NCBI GenBank assembly: GCA_009760855.2
Contig: WPIO01000053.1
Coordinates: 1,317,501 to 1,379,500, forward strand
Source: Cristatella mucedo
Lineage: Eukaryota > Bryozoa > Phylactolaemata > Cristatellidae
DNA length: 62,000 nucleotides
Reading direction: 5' to 3'
The notes under the pieces are model-generated. The model was not told the origin of the DNA, ran no database searches, and was given only the letters and a program-made list of their open reading frames with translations. Positions 42,301 through 57,300 of this stretch are shown here, one piece after another (position 1 is the stretch's first letter; each line of letters begins with the position of its first letter). The translations under genes were made by a program, and so were the position numbers.

Positions 42301-45300
42301 TGTGTGTGCGCGGAGTATGGCTACAGCTGCAGTGGCTGCAAATTCGTCGGGGTAATCAAACGGTGTTCTACACATTGTCAGCCATAATTAAGTTATGCAC
42401 AGCATGTAAAAGTAGTTATGGTTACCCCAGAACAAACTCATACGCTGTAGGAATGTACACATGCGTTAAGTGTGACGTTGTGCTGCCATGATTCTTTCAC
42501 GGCGACCTTTCTAGGCATCGAGGCCAAAAGCTTCTGGATTATCTCTTCTGCTTCAGCACATTCCACAGACCTGAGTTTATCTGAAAAGGTCGGCTACTGG
42601 TGTAGATCGAAAGCCCTGCCTCAGCCGCCTGTCGATATCGCCTGTAGTCGTTCTATAGGTTTCAAATCAGGCAGTTGGTTGAGCTATTGTACCAACGCCA
42701 AACGAGGATTCTTCAAAAAATACTTTACTAGCAGGGCAGTGTGCTTCGACTTGTTATCTCAGCGCAAAATGTAGCAGCCTGAAGCACAGTATTTGAGCTT
42801 TGAAATCCAACTTGCTTGACCAGCAACTTGAGTAAGGCACTTTTTGACAAATCATTGTTTGGTGCTGATGCATCGCACTAAACGCATACATACTAACAGT
42901 AAATGTGCTTGTTTTGGGCAGTCAATTTTTTCACATGCTTCGAGTAACATAGTATGCCTGGCATCGAAAAAACCCTCCTAGTCCCAAAAAAAATTCATGG
43001 CCACAGCAGTTCCCATGGGTATGGTTACTCTCACGGTATCAACCATATAAACACTGCCAATAATCAAGTTGATGCCAGAATGATAATGCGAATAGCAAGA
43101 CACTCGTGGCTACAGGTTAGGAAAACCTCTAGCTAGTAGTAACAAGCACTGGACCATGCACAAGAGTGCACACAAAGCATATAATAGCAATAAAAAGACA
43201 AGTTCACAAAGTGGGGGCAAAGGAAATGCTTGGGGGACAGATGCATTTTTAGCTGAGACTCAAACTGTGCAAGGTCATTGCAGGTAGTGACCACAGCCGA
43301 AAGCAAGCTTCGGACTTTCGCTGCGTGAGAGCTGGAGGCTCGATCGCCAAAACATTCCAACTTAGTTCGGGGGAGGGCAAGATGACCGGGTGCTGACAAG
43401 GAGCAGCTGGTGCTAAGAGAGCACACTGGAGCTGTGCGGAGGTCGGATAGGTAGGCTGATGCAAGCAAGTCTATCAACCTGTAAGTAAGAGATCTTGAAA
43501 TCGATTTGATGCTTGACGCTGACGTTCACAAAACAAATGCTCACGACAGACAATTCCCCTTACATGGAGGGAGCCCAAGCTCTTCACGACAATCCTACCA
43601 GGGAGACCTCTTGAGCATGGCAACATAGAAGAGATGTAACTGCCATTACTTTCAGTTTGGTATTAACCTTACATCTCCACACATCGATTTACACAGGATT
43701 GGAATGCACTTAACCTACCATTGGGTTGTCCTAATCACCGAAATGGAGCCTAGTAAAAATCGGGCTGTATAGAGTGCTGCCCAGCACATTTCGATAACAG
43801 AAAGAACATGGAACGCTCCACTTCCAGGAGCTAAACCGTACTGTAGAGCTATCGACACTTTAGCCAGTCAGTCGGATAAGCAGGTGCTCGATGACGAATA
43901 TCTGAAGCCAGATCTGATGCAATCACTAACATACGTCAACTTACCCAAGCCAGAAAAGAATCCACACAACATTATTAAGTCTCAATATCCCACAGTTCGT
44001 CACATAGGCAGCTACTTTCAGCTCGGCATAAGATTTGGTTGTAATTAGCAGTTCAGTTTACCCAATAAAAGAAAGTATGCATATGGAAGTTATCATAAGA
44101 GCCAGACTGCAAATATCCAAATCACACTGAATGCTTCCTGGTTTGCTGACTTGGCTGCTGTATATTTATGGCCAAAAGTATTTACACGCGCCAGGAGAGG
44201 CTATATTTCGATGCTGGTGGTGCTAAAAGCAGCTGGCTTATCTACCGGGTTTAAAAGAAAAAGTGTTAACAAGGATTACTCGTTAACATGTTTAAAAGGG
44301 TTACATTTAAACTTTTCAAATCTCAGGAATTCCAAAGTCAAATCCTGCCTACTTACCCGATTCGCTAGAGTGCAAGTGAATCAAAGTAGGCCTCAGGCCA
44401 ACTGAGGGCTGTGCACTTGCCTCTTGGTGAATGGGTAAACATATGCACTAATAACGAGAAAGCCCTAGAGGGGAAGAGCCATGCACACATGACACTTCTG
44501 CGTGTTTACTAGTCAATAACCCCGATTTCATAATAATAATAATAGTAGTAATACATTTTATAAAGCACCCACAGAAAACTCAATCTCTTTCTAGGCATTT
44601 TACATGTGCTGCAAAGGAAACACGATCGAATGGATAGTGGTAGTATGCTTGATAAACAACATGGTTAGTGGTAGCATGCACAGTGTCGGCACACATAAGT
44701 ATATAAAGGACGAATCACAGGGACCCACTAAATGCTGCCATAAATAGGTCTTTTTAAATTTCTTTTTAAATGTGGACAGCTCAGGAGATGTCATGACGCA
44801 GGTCGGAAGTGAGTTCCACGCTTTGGGAGCACACAAACTAAAGGCATGGTGTCCAAAGGATTTGAGATTTGAGGATTTGTACGAGGTATTGGCATGCTGC
44901 TGGATTCCGAAAAGCGGCTGGTACGACGCTTGGCCTGGTGGGGGAGTAGATCTGAGAAATAGGCTGGAGCCAAAGAATGAAGTAGCCTAAACGTGAGCGA
45001 CAAAACCTTGAAGTCGATGCGTTGCTTGACTGGAAGCCAGTGCAGGTCGGGGAGAAGCGGTGAGATGTGGCAAATGTGACGCTCACGACAGACAAGCCTA
45101 GCTGCAGGGTTTTACTCCAGCTGTAAGCGCTTCCGTAATCGTGTCGTATTGTAGCAATCTACCAATGATGACAGGTCGGAAGAGGGATTAAGCAGCAGAG
45201 GCAAAGCAGACATTCTCTCACGGACATCATCGATGTCAAGGGTCTTAAGGTTTCGAGATTCACAGGTGATTCTAGAGGAGGATGTGGGCACACACATTGT

Positions 45301-48300
45301 AGACTGAATGAGATCTGCACGTGGTCACATAAGCAGGATTCGGTAACAATTAGTGATGACAAAGTCGAGCTGGTTTGGTCTAGCGGTTAAGGTTGCTCGC
45401 CCCGACCAAGGTCTGACTGAGGTCGTGGGCTCGAGCCCCGGGGCATATGTGAAGCGCCTGAATAGAGATTAAGTTCTCTTGGGGCACTATATAAATGAAT
45501 TATATATATATAAGTCCAGTTGCATGAGAGAATTTGGTCGAGTGTGTGACCCTTGATGCGAGTAGGGCCATGCATATGAGCAACAAGAAACAATCAGCCA
45601 GTCAGTGCACGAAATTCCGTGCTGCAGGCATCAGATAAGTTATCAAAATGAATGCTGAAATCACCCATAATGAGAAAAGACTAGAGTAGATGCCAAGTCC
45701 TCAAAGACAACAAACAGCGTCATATAAAAAGATGCTATTTGGGCCTCAGCATGTTGGCATGCTTCCCCCTATACATATGATGAACCATACAGTTCACTGG
45801 TATGGCCAAACGACAGCAAGTGGATGAGCATAATCACTAAATCTAGTGGGTACCGCAAGAAGCCTACCAAAACTGATCTGGCCTGCTTGAACATGATGAA
45901 CCAATAAGAAATCTTTTAAAAGCATATTTACCAAACCAATTTCCCCATTTGGTCTTCTAATAATGCGTTTTCAGACCTATGCTACATATTCAGCCATTAA
46001 TCTGAGGGAATTGCAACTCCTCCTTCATTACATCCCAAGTCTTTTTATGATGACGTCAGAAAGTGAAGCAAGATATGTCAATCAACATAGGGTGTATCCG
46101 GGCCCAGAAATGAATGCCAGGTATTGGCTACATATGGCTCGGAAGACATTGCTGGGCAGTCTATAAATCATAGCAGGGAGTCTATAGCATCGTAACAGGG
46201 GCACTGTGACCTAAATGTGGGGGTTCGGGCTGAGAAAACTTGGTCTCTACTAAAGTCTACTTAAGTCCGACTAAAAAATTTCTTGAATTGCCCAGGTGTT
46301 TTAAAAGACTTCAAGGGCGTATCATCCTTATTACATAACATACTCTTTTGATAAGTGTTCGGGTTCCCACAATCGGAATCCCACAAAGCAAGCCTCTTGT
46401 AAGCTATGCATGCTACGACTGCAAGCAATGACGCCTGAATTATTCTTTCACCTTGAGATAATGGGCTACATCGATATCAAAGGGCAATACTGAATCGACA
46501 TCATCACCACGTCAATGCTGCACGAACGAACACGTACCGGTTTTGGTGCGAGGTAACGCTTCTCCATCACCGACATCGTCTGATTGCTGATCTTGCGACT
46601 TATAATCCAAATCCTTGTCACTCACATCTAAGGATATTAATAATCTCACTAAATGACAAATCTGTACCTATCGGCTAGACACGGCATGCGACCAGACAGC
46701 ACGGGGCCTGGCAGCACGAAAGACTTCCTAAAATAATACTCGTACTCAACCAATTAGTAGCACTGCTTCATTTAACACAACCGTTAATGTGTAAGAGGCA
46801 ATGCAGGCCGTTAGAGCAGTAGAACTCACCAGAGCAACTGGTATATGTGTCCACTAAATTAGAACAGTGTGAAATAACTGAGCAGGCCCAGAGAAACAAA
46901 AACAAAATCTCGCTAACAAAGTTCCCACTTAACTTGAGCAAACAAGCATCAACATACAAACTTTTCGCATTTGCATATACAGTCCCTGCGGCAATATACA
47001 CTGCTCTCCAAAAGTTTCTACGCACCTAGTCCATCGATCTGAGTTCGGTTGTTGTTAATGCCAGTATTCGAATAAGTCATTAATCCACACTAACTATTAA
47101 AGTGTAACAACCTGTCAATATAATTTTGCACTAAGTTTCAGTTTGTTACGCTTGGCTTAGTAAATAACTGCATTCGTCGGCAACCGAGTCAACCGTTCCC
47201 GTGTAAACAGATGGGGATTTGTGGTCACGTGGCTACGCACACCCTCCTGGATGCCATCAAGCAGATCCCATTTGTTGGCTCATTTCGTCGCCGACAATGG
47301 CTCGGCCAATGATGAGCTAAAGTACCCTGATGACTCCTTGACCTGTTGAGGCCAGTCCCTGCCACAGAGACGCACGGTACGCAACCAAGTGTTGCTAATA
47401 GTCATGTTGTTTTAAACCCATCAAGCATGTCAACACGAAAAACCTCTATAACAATAATGATTTTTGAGAAGTTGCAAGTAAACATGGAAATGCATGCAAG
47501 GCCTTACTGACTACATGTCAATGCCCTGTAAGTTTATCGAAGGCTGTAGAAATTCAAGGACAGCCTTGCTTCATAACCTAATGGATTCTGCCAGTTGCAT
47601 ATGCATCGCTTACCTAAAACAGCCTCACGACGGCCGCGGCGCCGGTCTTTAGTCACTGAAACCTGCTGCTGTTTGCCCCGTTTCTTGCTGGAAGCTTCGC
47701 CGGTGGCTCTGCATCCACTACAGGCCCAGCTAGAGCTCCTAAAAGGAGAAATTGTACTCGCAGCATTGGCCTAGCAATTACGGCTTGTTATTATTGAGTA
47801 TGTTACCATTAACCATCCCATCATGCTTCTTTTGAATAGCTACAGAAGAACCTTTACGGCTATCACCACCACTTGCAGGGGCGATAAAGGATCGCTCACC
47901 GTAGGATTCGAACCCACGATCTCGGGACCTAAGTCATGAAAAGCAACAGCATTACCTGGTGTGCCATCACAGTGATCTAATGTTAAGTGCCTAGAACGAG
48001 ATTGACTTCTGAGCGCTATAACAAAAGTGATATTATTATTATTATTAAGACACCGAAGGTCTTCACTTTAAATTCAGAGTCATGTCCTTAATGCCAATTT
48101 CTGACACAAGTCGGGAGTGAGTTCCGAGCTTTGGGAGCATACGAACTAAATGCACGGTCTCCAAAGGATTTGAGGTTTGTACAAGGTATTGGTAAACTGT
48201 TGGATTCCAAAAAGCAGGAGGTACTATACTTGGCATGGTGGGGGAGTAGATCTGAGAGATCGACTGGAGCCAAAGAATGAAAGTTAGCGACAAAACCTTG

Positions 48301-51300
48301 AAGTCGATCCGTTGCTTGACTGGTAGCCATTGCAGGTCGGTGAGAAGTGGTGTGATGTGGCAACTGCAATGCTCAAGACAGACAAGCCTAGCTGCGGAGT
48401 TCCGCACCACATGTAATCGCCTGATCGCACATGCCGGTAGGCCAGCAAGCAGTGAGTTACAGAAGTCAAGATGGGATGTCACAAATGCATGGACCAACTT
48501 AGACGTGGTATCCTTATCTAAACAAGCCCGAATTTTAGCAATGTTATGTAGCTGTAAGTAGGCAGACTTGACTGAGGAGCTGATGTGGTCGTCTAACGAG
48601 AGGTCACTTTGGAACATGACACCTAGATTTCGAGCTGATTCAACAGGAGATATGCTGGCAGAGCCAATTTTGAGCGTTAGCCTTTCCAATTTCTGAATCA
48701 CACTGGGTTTGCTATGATTGGGGCGATCACATAAGAGACGGCTTTTCCGGGTTCTTAGGTCAGTAAGTAAATATATGATAGGAGAGTTCATCCCCAAGCA
48801 ACATTCCCATATGATCTAACCTCTGTTCTTGCTTATCATCGATGTTTTTCATCAAACATGCTACAGCTGACTCCATCTTGTAGATCATCTCGTGGCCCAA
48901 GACTGGGGTCGGCAAACCTTTCGGAGTATCAGGTTTTTCAGGAGTTCAAGAAGGAACACTAGGCCAAGAGAAACCGCACGCACTCCGTCGGGCCAGCAGA
49001 GAGGGCACGACCTTACGAACGTAAAAACAACGGAAACAGGATTCAGTGTCAGAAGTTGACTTAAGGCACAGCTAAACGATTTGAGTTTAAACAAAAAGGG
49101 CCCGGTACGATGCCTAGGCTGGATTGGTAATAGTTCTGATCGGTAGGCTGGAGCTAGAGAATGAAGAGACTTAAAAGTGAGAGCTAGAATCCTAAAGGTC
49201 GATGCACTCCTTGATGGGGAGCCAGTGCAGGCCGACGAGAAGTGGCAACTCACGACGGACGAGCCTGGGGGCAGAGTTTTGCCCTAACTGTGTCCTTAAT
49301 CGGCTGCAATTGATGCAAAAATCAGTAGCTTACATGTCGTCCAATATGTTGTTAAGTCGTCTGCCATATCACAACAATAGTGTCTGAGCTACAAAGTCAA
49401 GCACCGAATCGACTAAAAGACTCTTCTCACTTACAAGTAGTTTTGCTCTCTTACATCAGCCTGCATGCCTTTGACCTTGATCTTATGTTCACTAGCACGA
49501 TTCTATCCTTAGCATCTAGTCATGATGTCGCTTGCACTTAATTGAAATCTTTAGCTATTGAGACTTCAGCTCGTAAGCACTGAAATTCTTGAACTTGCTT
49601 TCAGTTACAGTTAACTACCTAAAGTGACCTTGAATAATGTTAAGCTAATATTCACAATAAATAATGTTCAGCCAAAGACGAATCTGTTCTGGTCGGCTTT
49701 CCTTCAGTCACATGTGCTTTGCTAACTTACCTGTGCACAATTAACTAACCAAAGGTACTATCAACCGGTGACCTGCAGTGTCTTCTTGGCCCCCTTTATT
49801 ACGCTAGCCTAAGCTTGGCCTTTTCGTAGCTTGGCGTCACCTCTCCTGACTTGACCACATTAAAAAAAAAACTAAAACCCCACCTATTGATCAAATCATT
49901 GAGTGGGTCCCTGTGACTCGTCCTTTATGTGCTTATGTGTACTGACACTGTGCATGCTGCCACTAACCATACTTGCATGCTGACCATATACATGTCAACC
50001 CTAACCATGTTATTCTTGTTGTTCAATGAGCATGCTATCACTAACCATTCAATCGTGCTTCCTTTGCACCAAATGTAAAGTGCCTATAAAAAGATTGAGT
50101 TCTCTGAGGGCACTTTATCAAATGTTTTATCATTATTATGATGGTGGTATTATTATGGGGGTGGTATGCAGGCGTCGGTGGCAAATGGACGAAGCCAACT
50201 TACACAGGAGTACAACGAAGTGGTGGGCTATGACATCGAAGGTGATATGCTGCCGAGCAGACCGAACAGACAACAAGGTCATGGCCGCTTTCACTGCACA
50301 CACAGCAATCGGCCCTCTCATCTTTATCCATATCGCTTGCGTCCGACGTGTCACCAGAGGATGCCTACAACGAAAACGGCATTGGAAGTCACATGCAAGT
50401 TACAGGCAACCCGGTTTCCTCAGAGAACTTCGGCACACAGCCTTCACTTTGAGTAAAGAAATGGCACTCAAGTAAACCAATAACCTACTACACTGCTTCT
50501 AGCTCACTGCTTCCAAGACAGGTATTCAGGACATCCTTTTGGGTCTCCCAAAGAATACCTGTATGCCCCTGGCACTAGCAGCCAATTGCCGACCCCTGGC
50601 TAGCTAGCAAAGCCCTCCCTCATCCCCCGTGAGTGCATCAATTACGTAAGGCAAGCATGGCTTACAGAGTGCAGAACGAAGTGATCATTGAGCTGGTTTG
50701 GTCCAGCGGTTAAGGTGCTCGCCCCGACCGAGGTCCGACTGAGGTCGTGGGCTCGAGCCCCGGGGCATATGTGAAGCACCTGAATAGAGATTAAGTTCTC
50801 TTGTGGTGCTATATAAATGAATTATTATTTATTTATTATCAAGAGACTAAGCACACCAAGCTTGCCGATGCTCAGCACAGTTTGCACTTGAGAGAAAAAT
50901 GGATTATAATAACAATAGGTCGTTTGCATAGCACCACCAGAGAGGTCAATCTCTACCCAGGAACTTGACAACTCGCAGTAAGAGGATCAATAAAAAAAAA
51001 TGAGTTACGACATACAAGGAATCAAGAATTAATAAACGGTAAGCATCGTGCTTAAGCCAGCATGCTAAAGCAAACATGAAGAAGCTCATGACTTATGAAA
51101 GTAAGACCTTTGGCTAGTAAGGAGCTCACAGAATCATGCACGGATGAAATGAAACAAGAAAAGTTTCCTGAATGAAGAGGTAGCTGAGCAGGGCATATGC
51201 ATCTATAGCTGCATCATTTGACAATAGTAATGACTGCAGCACTGACCTCAGACCCATCCGACTCGTCGTCACTGGCAAGGGATCCATCACGTGAGCCAAG

Positions 51301-54300
51301 TGACAGTGCAGGCCTCGTTTGGCTTTCGACATGGCTTTCACGCTTGGTCATACACGGCTACAAGCAAATGTGCTAGCCCTGAACAGGTGGTGAGGCAAAC
51401 TCAAGCGATCGACAATAATAACCAGGCATGGAAGGACCGGAGCAGCTGATAGGAGCACACCTCATCGATCTTGTCACATATCGCTAATCCACCGTTCTTT
51501 TGTGAACTTGCTACCAACATCTCGAGGAGCATGCACTGCAGGAGCACACAGTGAAGAGGCCACAAGCGCCGCCACAAGCAGCAGCTTCAGGCAGCTTCTT
51601 ACAACAAGCTTCTGCAAACAAGCTGACACAACAAGCCTCAACCCTGGTCCCAATGAGCCGCTGGGCAGAACAGCACGATTTTTATGGAATTCTGTATGGG
51701 CTGACAAGCGGCAGACTAGCAGATGGACGGACCACGTGCATGCACACGACTGCTGAATGAGCTTCAAGACATACAGCTTACTAGTGCTCACAATATCACA
51801 TGAAGGGCTGCTGCCGGATTAAAGAAATGCCAATGCATGCTAGCAACCACGGCCAACAGCACTAGGAACAGTGGATCAACAGAACTCTCGGCGAAGAAGG
51901 CGTTTAAAGCAGCCGTAACGAGAGCAGGGCAAGGCAGCAAGAGCTGGAAGGGCGAGGCAGTGAGAGTCAAGGCCGGCACAGGAAGTACAGTAATCCAGGC
52001 ATGGCCAAACAAGGGTCGAGCTCACGCTGATGTGGTACCAGATACGTACCTTGCACGCAGGGCAAAACCACTCGCCTTCGGGAACTCGGATAAGGGCTGG
52101 CCGAAGGCAGTGCATGTGGAAGGCCATGTTGCACTCGTCGCAGAGCAGCAGCGAATCTTCGTTGCCTTTTCTTCGGCATACTTTGCATTTCTAAAAGCCG
52201 AGCATAGAAGTAACACGCCAATTGAAAAAAGTCGATTGAAAGCAATGCATGCACTGGGTTGCAAGAAACTGTATGGGCTTCACACGAGTACTGAAGGTGA
52301 TGCCAGTCTCGGCATAGCAAGTGTCAGACGATAGTACAACTTACCGCATTCTCTGCAGATTTTTCCCAACGAACGCAGGCCTCGAGTATGCCCAGCAGCA
52401 CATGGAGCCGAGAGAGGGTTGCCGTGCTCACGACGGCCGCTTTCCACTTGCTAATGCAGAAAGCAGCTGCCGAATCTTCTGGTTTAAAGTAGTTTGACAT
52501 TGGTTGATCGGCAGCACCTATTCATGATTTACATCTATGTGGATATGCCGATGTGGGGAGTTGTTACAGAAATAACTAAGTAAGGCATGGCACAAACTTT
52601 ATAAGACTGCCGCATGGCACAAACTTTGCATCTTACAGACTGTTTTTCTAGCATGGAGACGTCTAGGGAAACACTAAGCTCCAACTGTTAGCAGTAGCAA
52701 CAGCAGCAAACTCACGTGAGGAAGTCTAGGTACATCCCTTAAAACGGCATACAGTGGCTTGCAGCCTCTTTATTAAACATTCTCTCTCTCTCTCTCTTTC
52801 TCGCCTTTTACCCTGGCCTACTTCTAGATCAGCGGTTCTCAACCTGTGAGTCGAGAACCCTTTGGGGGTATGGAATCGAACGACCCTTTCACAGTGGTAA
52901 CCTAAGACCATCGGAAAACATGCATTTCCACATTTTGCACACAATAATTGCATGGTTGGGGGTCACCACAACATGAGAAACTGTATTAAAGGATCGCAGC
53001 ATTGGAAATGTTGAGAACCACCGTTCTAGATGATGATGTACAACACAATTGCCTCAACAATGTCTGGACTTGTTAGAAGCCTCACTTTCTTTCTCAAACC
53101 AGCATTTCATCACTCATGATTAATCGTCACATGAATCCGCTGGCACAAAAGCACACTACACATACATACACAAGGCAGGGCCGGGCACTCAAAGCAGTGC
53201 AGCAATGTATCCAAACCAAATCAATCGTCAGCTCAATACAACAACTGCTCTCCCGACTCTGCTATGCTTCCCACTTTCTCTTTGTTAAGTGAGATGAAGT
53301 CTGTTGGCTATCAAATGCATACCGAAAGCCACTTAGGCTGTGAGTGCGCTATACAAAACTCTCCTTCGTAACACCCAGATAGTCTGTGTGGCTTTGTGGT
53401 TACAGGCGGATACACATAACATTACACAAAAATATAATATATATATATAATATAATATAATATAATATATAATAACATTACCTTGCACAACTCCTTGGTC
53501 TGCATCCTTGCGCAGGGCTGAGGTCTGAGTCTGTCCTGCAGCAGAATCCGCCGTTCCTTTCAGAAACTTGGGGAGTATAGCCTCACCGCACTCGATAAGG
53601 CAGGCAGCCTAGTCAGAAGTTAAAAAGAAAAACTTGACTAGGACACGTCGATCACGTACTTTAAGGCATCACACTTCGAACACTGCAGTGATAAGGTTTC
53701 AGCAGGAATGTCTCACCGGGAATATCTCAAGCAGAACTGCATGTGGTCGAATCTCAACAGACCCTGAGAGAGCAAGAAAGTGAGAGAAAGAGTGAGAGTG
53801 AAGGGGGGGTGGGGGAGAGAAATATAGTAATGGCAAGAGCATGAATCATGAGTTCAAGCCTGCATCTATCTAGGGCAAAGACGTGCACGAATAACTTCAT
53901 GGATGATGCTTTGGAAAGGAGGTGCGACAGAACACAACGGCAGCAGCATTTACCAATATAGCGATCAACAATGCAAGCGATTGCCTACCAGCCCATTAAC
54001 GTCGGTGGTCGAATGAATTGATCGAGACCACGAATCAAAGTCGTTCACACCTCCAAGCCCTCCACTCAGAAGCCGTGATTCCAAATCCTCGAGCTCCTAA
54101 AAAAGACATGTTAAGGGCTGCTTCCATGTCTACTAAACTGACTAATCAGTAAAGAGTCAAAAATTATGCTCCATTTTGGGCCACAAAGTACACGTGGATT
54201 GTATAGATAACCCACACTGCCAGACAACAGGACCATAATAATTGGGGCATGGTAGAAATATGACGCTATCTATCAACCCACAAACATAATTTGGTATATC

Positions 54301-57300
54301 TGACAGCACAGTATGTGCTTTTAGCAATACTTCACTAGGTAAGGCGGTTGCTTTCACGACCTCGGTCCCGAGATCGTGGGTTCGAATACTGCAGTGGGCG
54401 ATTCTTTATCACCACTGCAAGCGGTGGTGATAGCCGTAAAGGCTCTTCTGTCGCTATACAAAAAGAGGCTGTTTAATCAGCCAGGATTTATTTATTATTT
54501 ATTCACAATTTAGGTAAGACTTAGGTCATGACAAGGCCAAAGGGCCTTAATACACTGCATATCTTATTTTGCATTGAAGTTGAAGCTCATTGTCCAGAAT
54601 CACTGCCGTCAACAACCAAGCCATCATATCGAAGGGGCATGGGGCATTCCCGGGGAGGGGTGAGGTCATTCCATCGGGGGGGGGGGGGGCAGCATACATC
54701 TGGTAATCAGCTGTTGCTCTGCACAGAGCAGTGCATCGGCTAGCACCTTATGAAACACCAGTTGGCAATAAATTCTTCCTTGTGTGTCAACTGCTCCCAG
54801 CAATGAGCAAGCTGTCAGCACACCACAACAAAGAAAGGATATAAACATTTTGCATGCTTATGGTCTCAGCATAGAAGCAACAGCTAAGCATGTATATTTG
54901 TCTAGCACCTTAAGAGAATTAAATCTCTTTCCAGGGTTTAGCAGACAGACAGACAGAGAGAAATCGCTACCAAGTGCTTTGACATAACAACAAACATGGC
55001 GGTGACATTCTCAAACTGTGACTTAAAAAATGGCGATGATATTCTCAAAGCAAAACGAACGGGCTGCCCAAGATTAACATCGATTGACAATAGAGGTTCT
55101 ACGATGTCATTTTGATTCCAACGTATACATCCTATATTAATTAGCTGGTAATCTCGAGGCAGTGGCTACTTATCCCACATTCTTCCTGCCGTGCCAAGAG
55201 GAAGCTGCATATTTTTTTATTTCAGCTATCCCTATCGATAACATACAGAAACAAGCGACCAGAAATAGCAAAAAATAAGAGTGGCATAGCATAATTTAGA
55301 GAGACTATGCCTTACCTCCTGGAACCTGACGACTGCATTAGCCTGTTCTTCAGCCCTACAAAAAGATCAGGAGGTAGATCCGAAAGTGGTGCATTCCAGC
55401 GGAAGGCAAAGCGAGTGGCAGGCAAGCGAGGTAATTCTCTCACCCCTCCCGGAGAGCTGAAGATAAGAGTGCATAGGTCACTGGAGTGCCTGGTACTTCG
55501 ACCTTTCAAAACTATCTGGGCAAAGGATGGGCAAAGCAGTGGCTGCAGGTTGAAGAGGCGCACCTAGAGGCACACCTACCTAGCAGATGGAGCAGCAACA
55601 ACAACAGCAGCGGCGACAGCGGCAGCTGCAGTAGAGGATGCGGCAGGCAGGGAGGCAGCCCCCACGTTCGTCGATGCTTTCATCAGGCGCACCAGGTCCA
55701 GATAGATCGCCCTCAGGCTGTTGGCAAGGGCGTTCTCGCGCACGCCTCGAGGATGCAAAGCCATAAGTAGTGCATCAATGTCCTTGTGGCTATCGTAGAC
55801 AAGCCACTGGTTTTTTCCGGGCTGAGGGAATCTAAAAATAAAAACTGAGGCTTTCGAAGCGCTATGCTCACAGGCCGATCACAAACGGCTCAACAAACTT
55901 GAACCTGACACAACTGTTCAGCAGAGACGTCCGTCCACGAACTGCATGGCACTATGGCAGCATTTGAGACTCAAAATTCGATTTTTAGAATGATGACCTG
56001 ATCTGCATGGGGCAACCCAGCAGCTAGAGCAGCCGTGGCACCAGCAGCTAGAGCAGCAGCAGCAGTAGCTATAAACGTCATGGCTGTGTCTTGAGGACAA
56101 GCCGAGCTGGTTTGGTCTAGCGGTTAAGGTGCTCACCCCGACCAAGGTCTGACTGAGGTCGTGGGCTCGAGCCCCGAGGCATATGTGAAGCGCCTAAATA
56201 GAGATTAAGTTCTCTTGTGGTGCTATATAAATGAATTATATTAATTTCAACTGCATTTCCCTTTGCAGCAAATGTAAAGCGCCTAGAGAGAGATTAAGTT
56301 CTCTGAGGGCACTTTATCAAGTGCATTATTATTATTATTATTATAATAAGCCATTCACGTTGGACCGACCATGCAATCACACCATGCGAGCTATGATATT
56401 AGGTTCGATGGGAATGTAGGGGTGGCAGGACTCTTAACTAGCACCATCGGGTGCTCCTAAAAACGAAGCGTATGCTAGCACTTCATTAAGACTACATACC
56501 GTTTGCTCGGAAGGGACCCAAACGGTCTCCAGTGCAACTTCACACTTTCCTAGAAACCGTTAATTTTGAGACAAAAAATTATCTGCCCACCGATGGGGTT
56601 AAAAGTGAGGCAGTGCACACTTAGGCCCTACCTATAGGCACAGGCTCGATCACGACAGTACGCTGAGCGTGACGGTACGGCTGACATACCAGAATCAACG
56701 ACTTCCTGTTGTTTGCAAAAACAAAAGAAAGTGGACCCTTGAACGTGCATACTCTTAATGGGAACTAACCTGATGCCAAAACCGACAAAAACCAGTAATC
56801 TCCGGCGTACATAGAGGCACCATGTAAGAGAGCACTAAAACGACCCGAGTTGAACAATTGAGTGACCGAAAAACTGGCTGAGCCAGAACAGAAAGCAAAC
56901 TCGAGACTTCTTCCTTTCAAGTACGACATCTTCTTGTGGAGCTGAGAACTGCTTAAACCCGGCCAGCGGTTAGGCTTTACTCTAGGCAAACACAGCACAT
57001 TGGCTTCGTGGCAGCATTGCATTGGCTTGCCGACAGCTTGGTCCCGTGAGGTCCATTTTCAGTGCCAGTCAGGTTGCTGTCTAGGAGCCATGTGCCAGAA
57101 AGCGCTATGGACTGCCTCGTAATGGCCGGTGTCAAATTCAAAAGCAAAGAATGCAGAAAGCAGAATGCTGCCTTCCACAAAAGCAAGGCACCAACCATGT
57201 GCATAAGTCAAAGGAAAAGTACCCTAATCTATCAAAACGGCACAGCTAAGGAAGACTCACGTCTTTTCCAGGTCAAGGTCTTGAGTGGGTGGCAAAGTCG

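Noticed and set aside
50690-50770. tRNA gene in SINE 1 heads
   Set aside because: Several copies share a common tail and target duplications; these are SINEs.
55312-55563. 83-codon minus-strand frame as a BAZ1-like exon
   Set aside because: Its phase conflicts with exon 9; the 40-nt exon in another frame fits both neighbours and the TTTTTGTAG acceptor.
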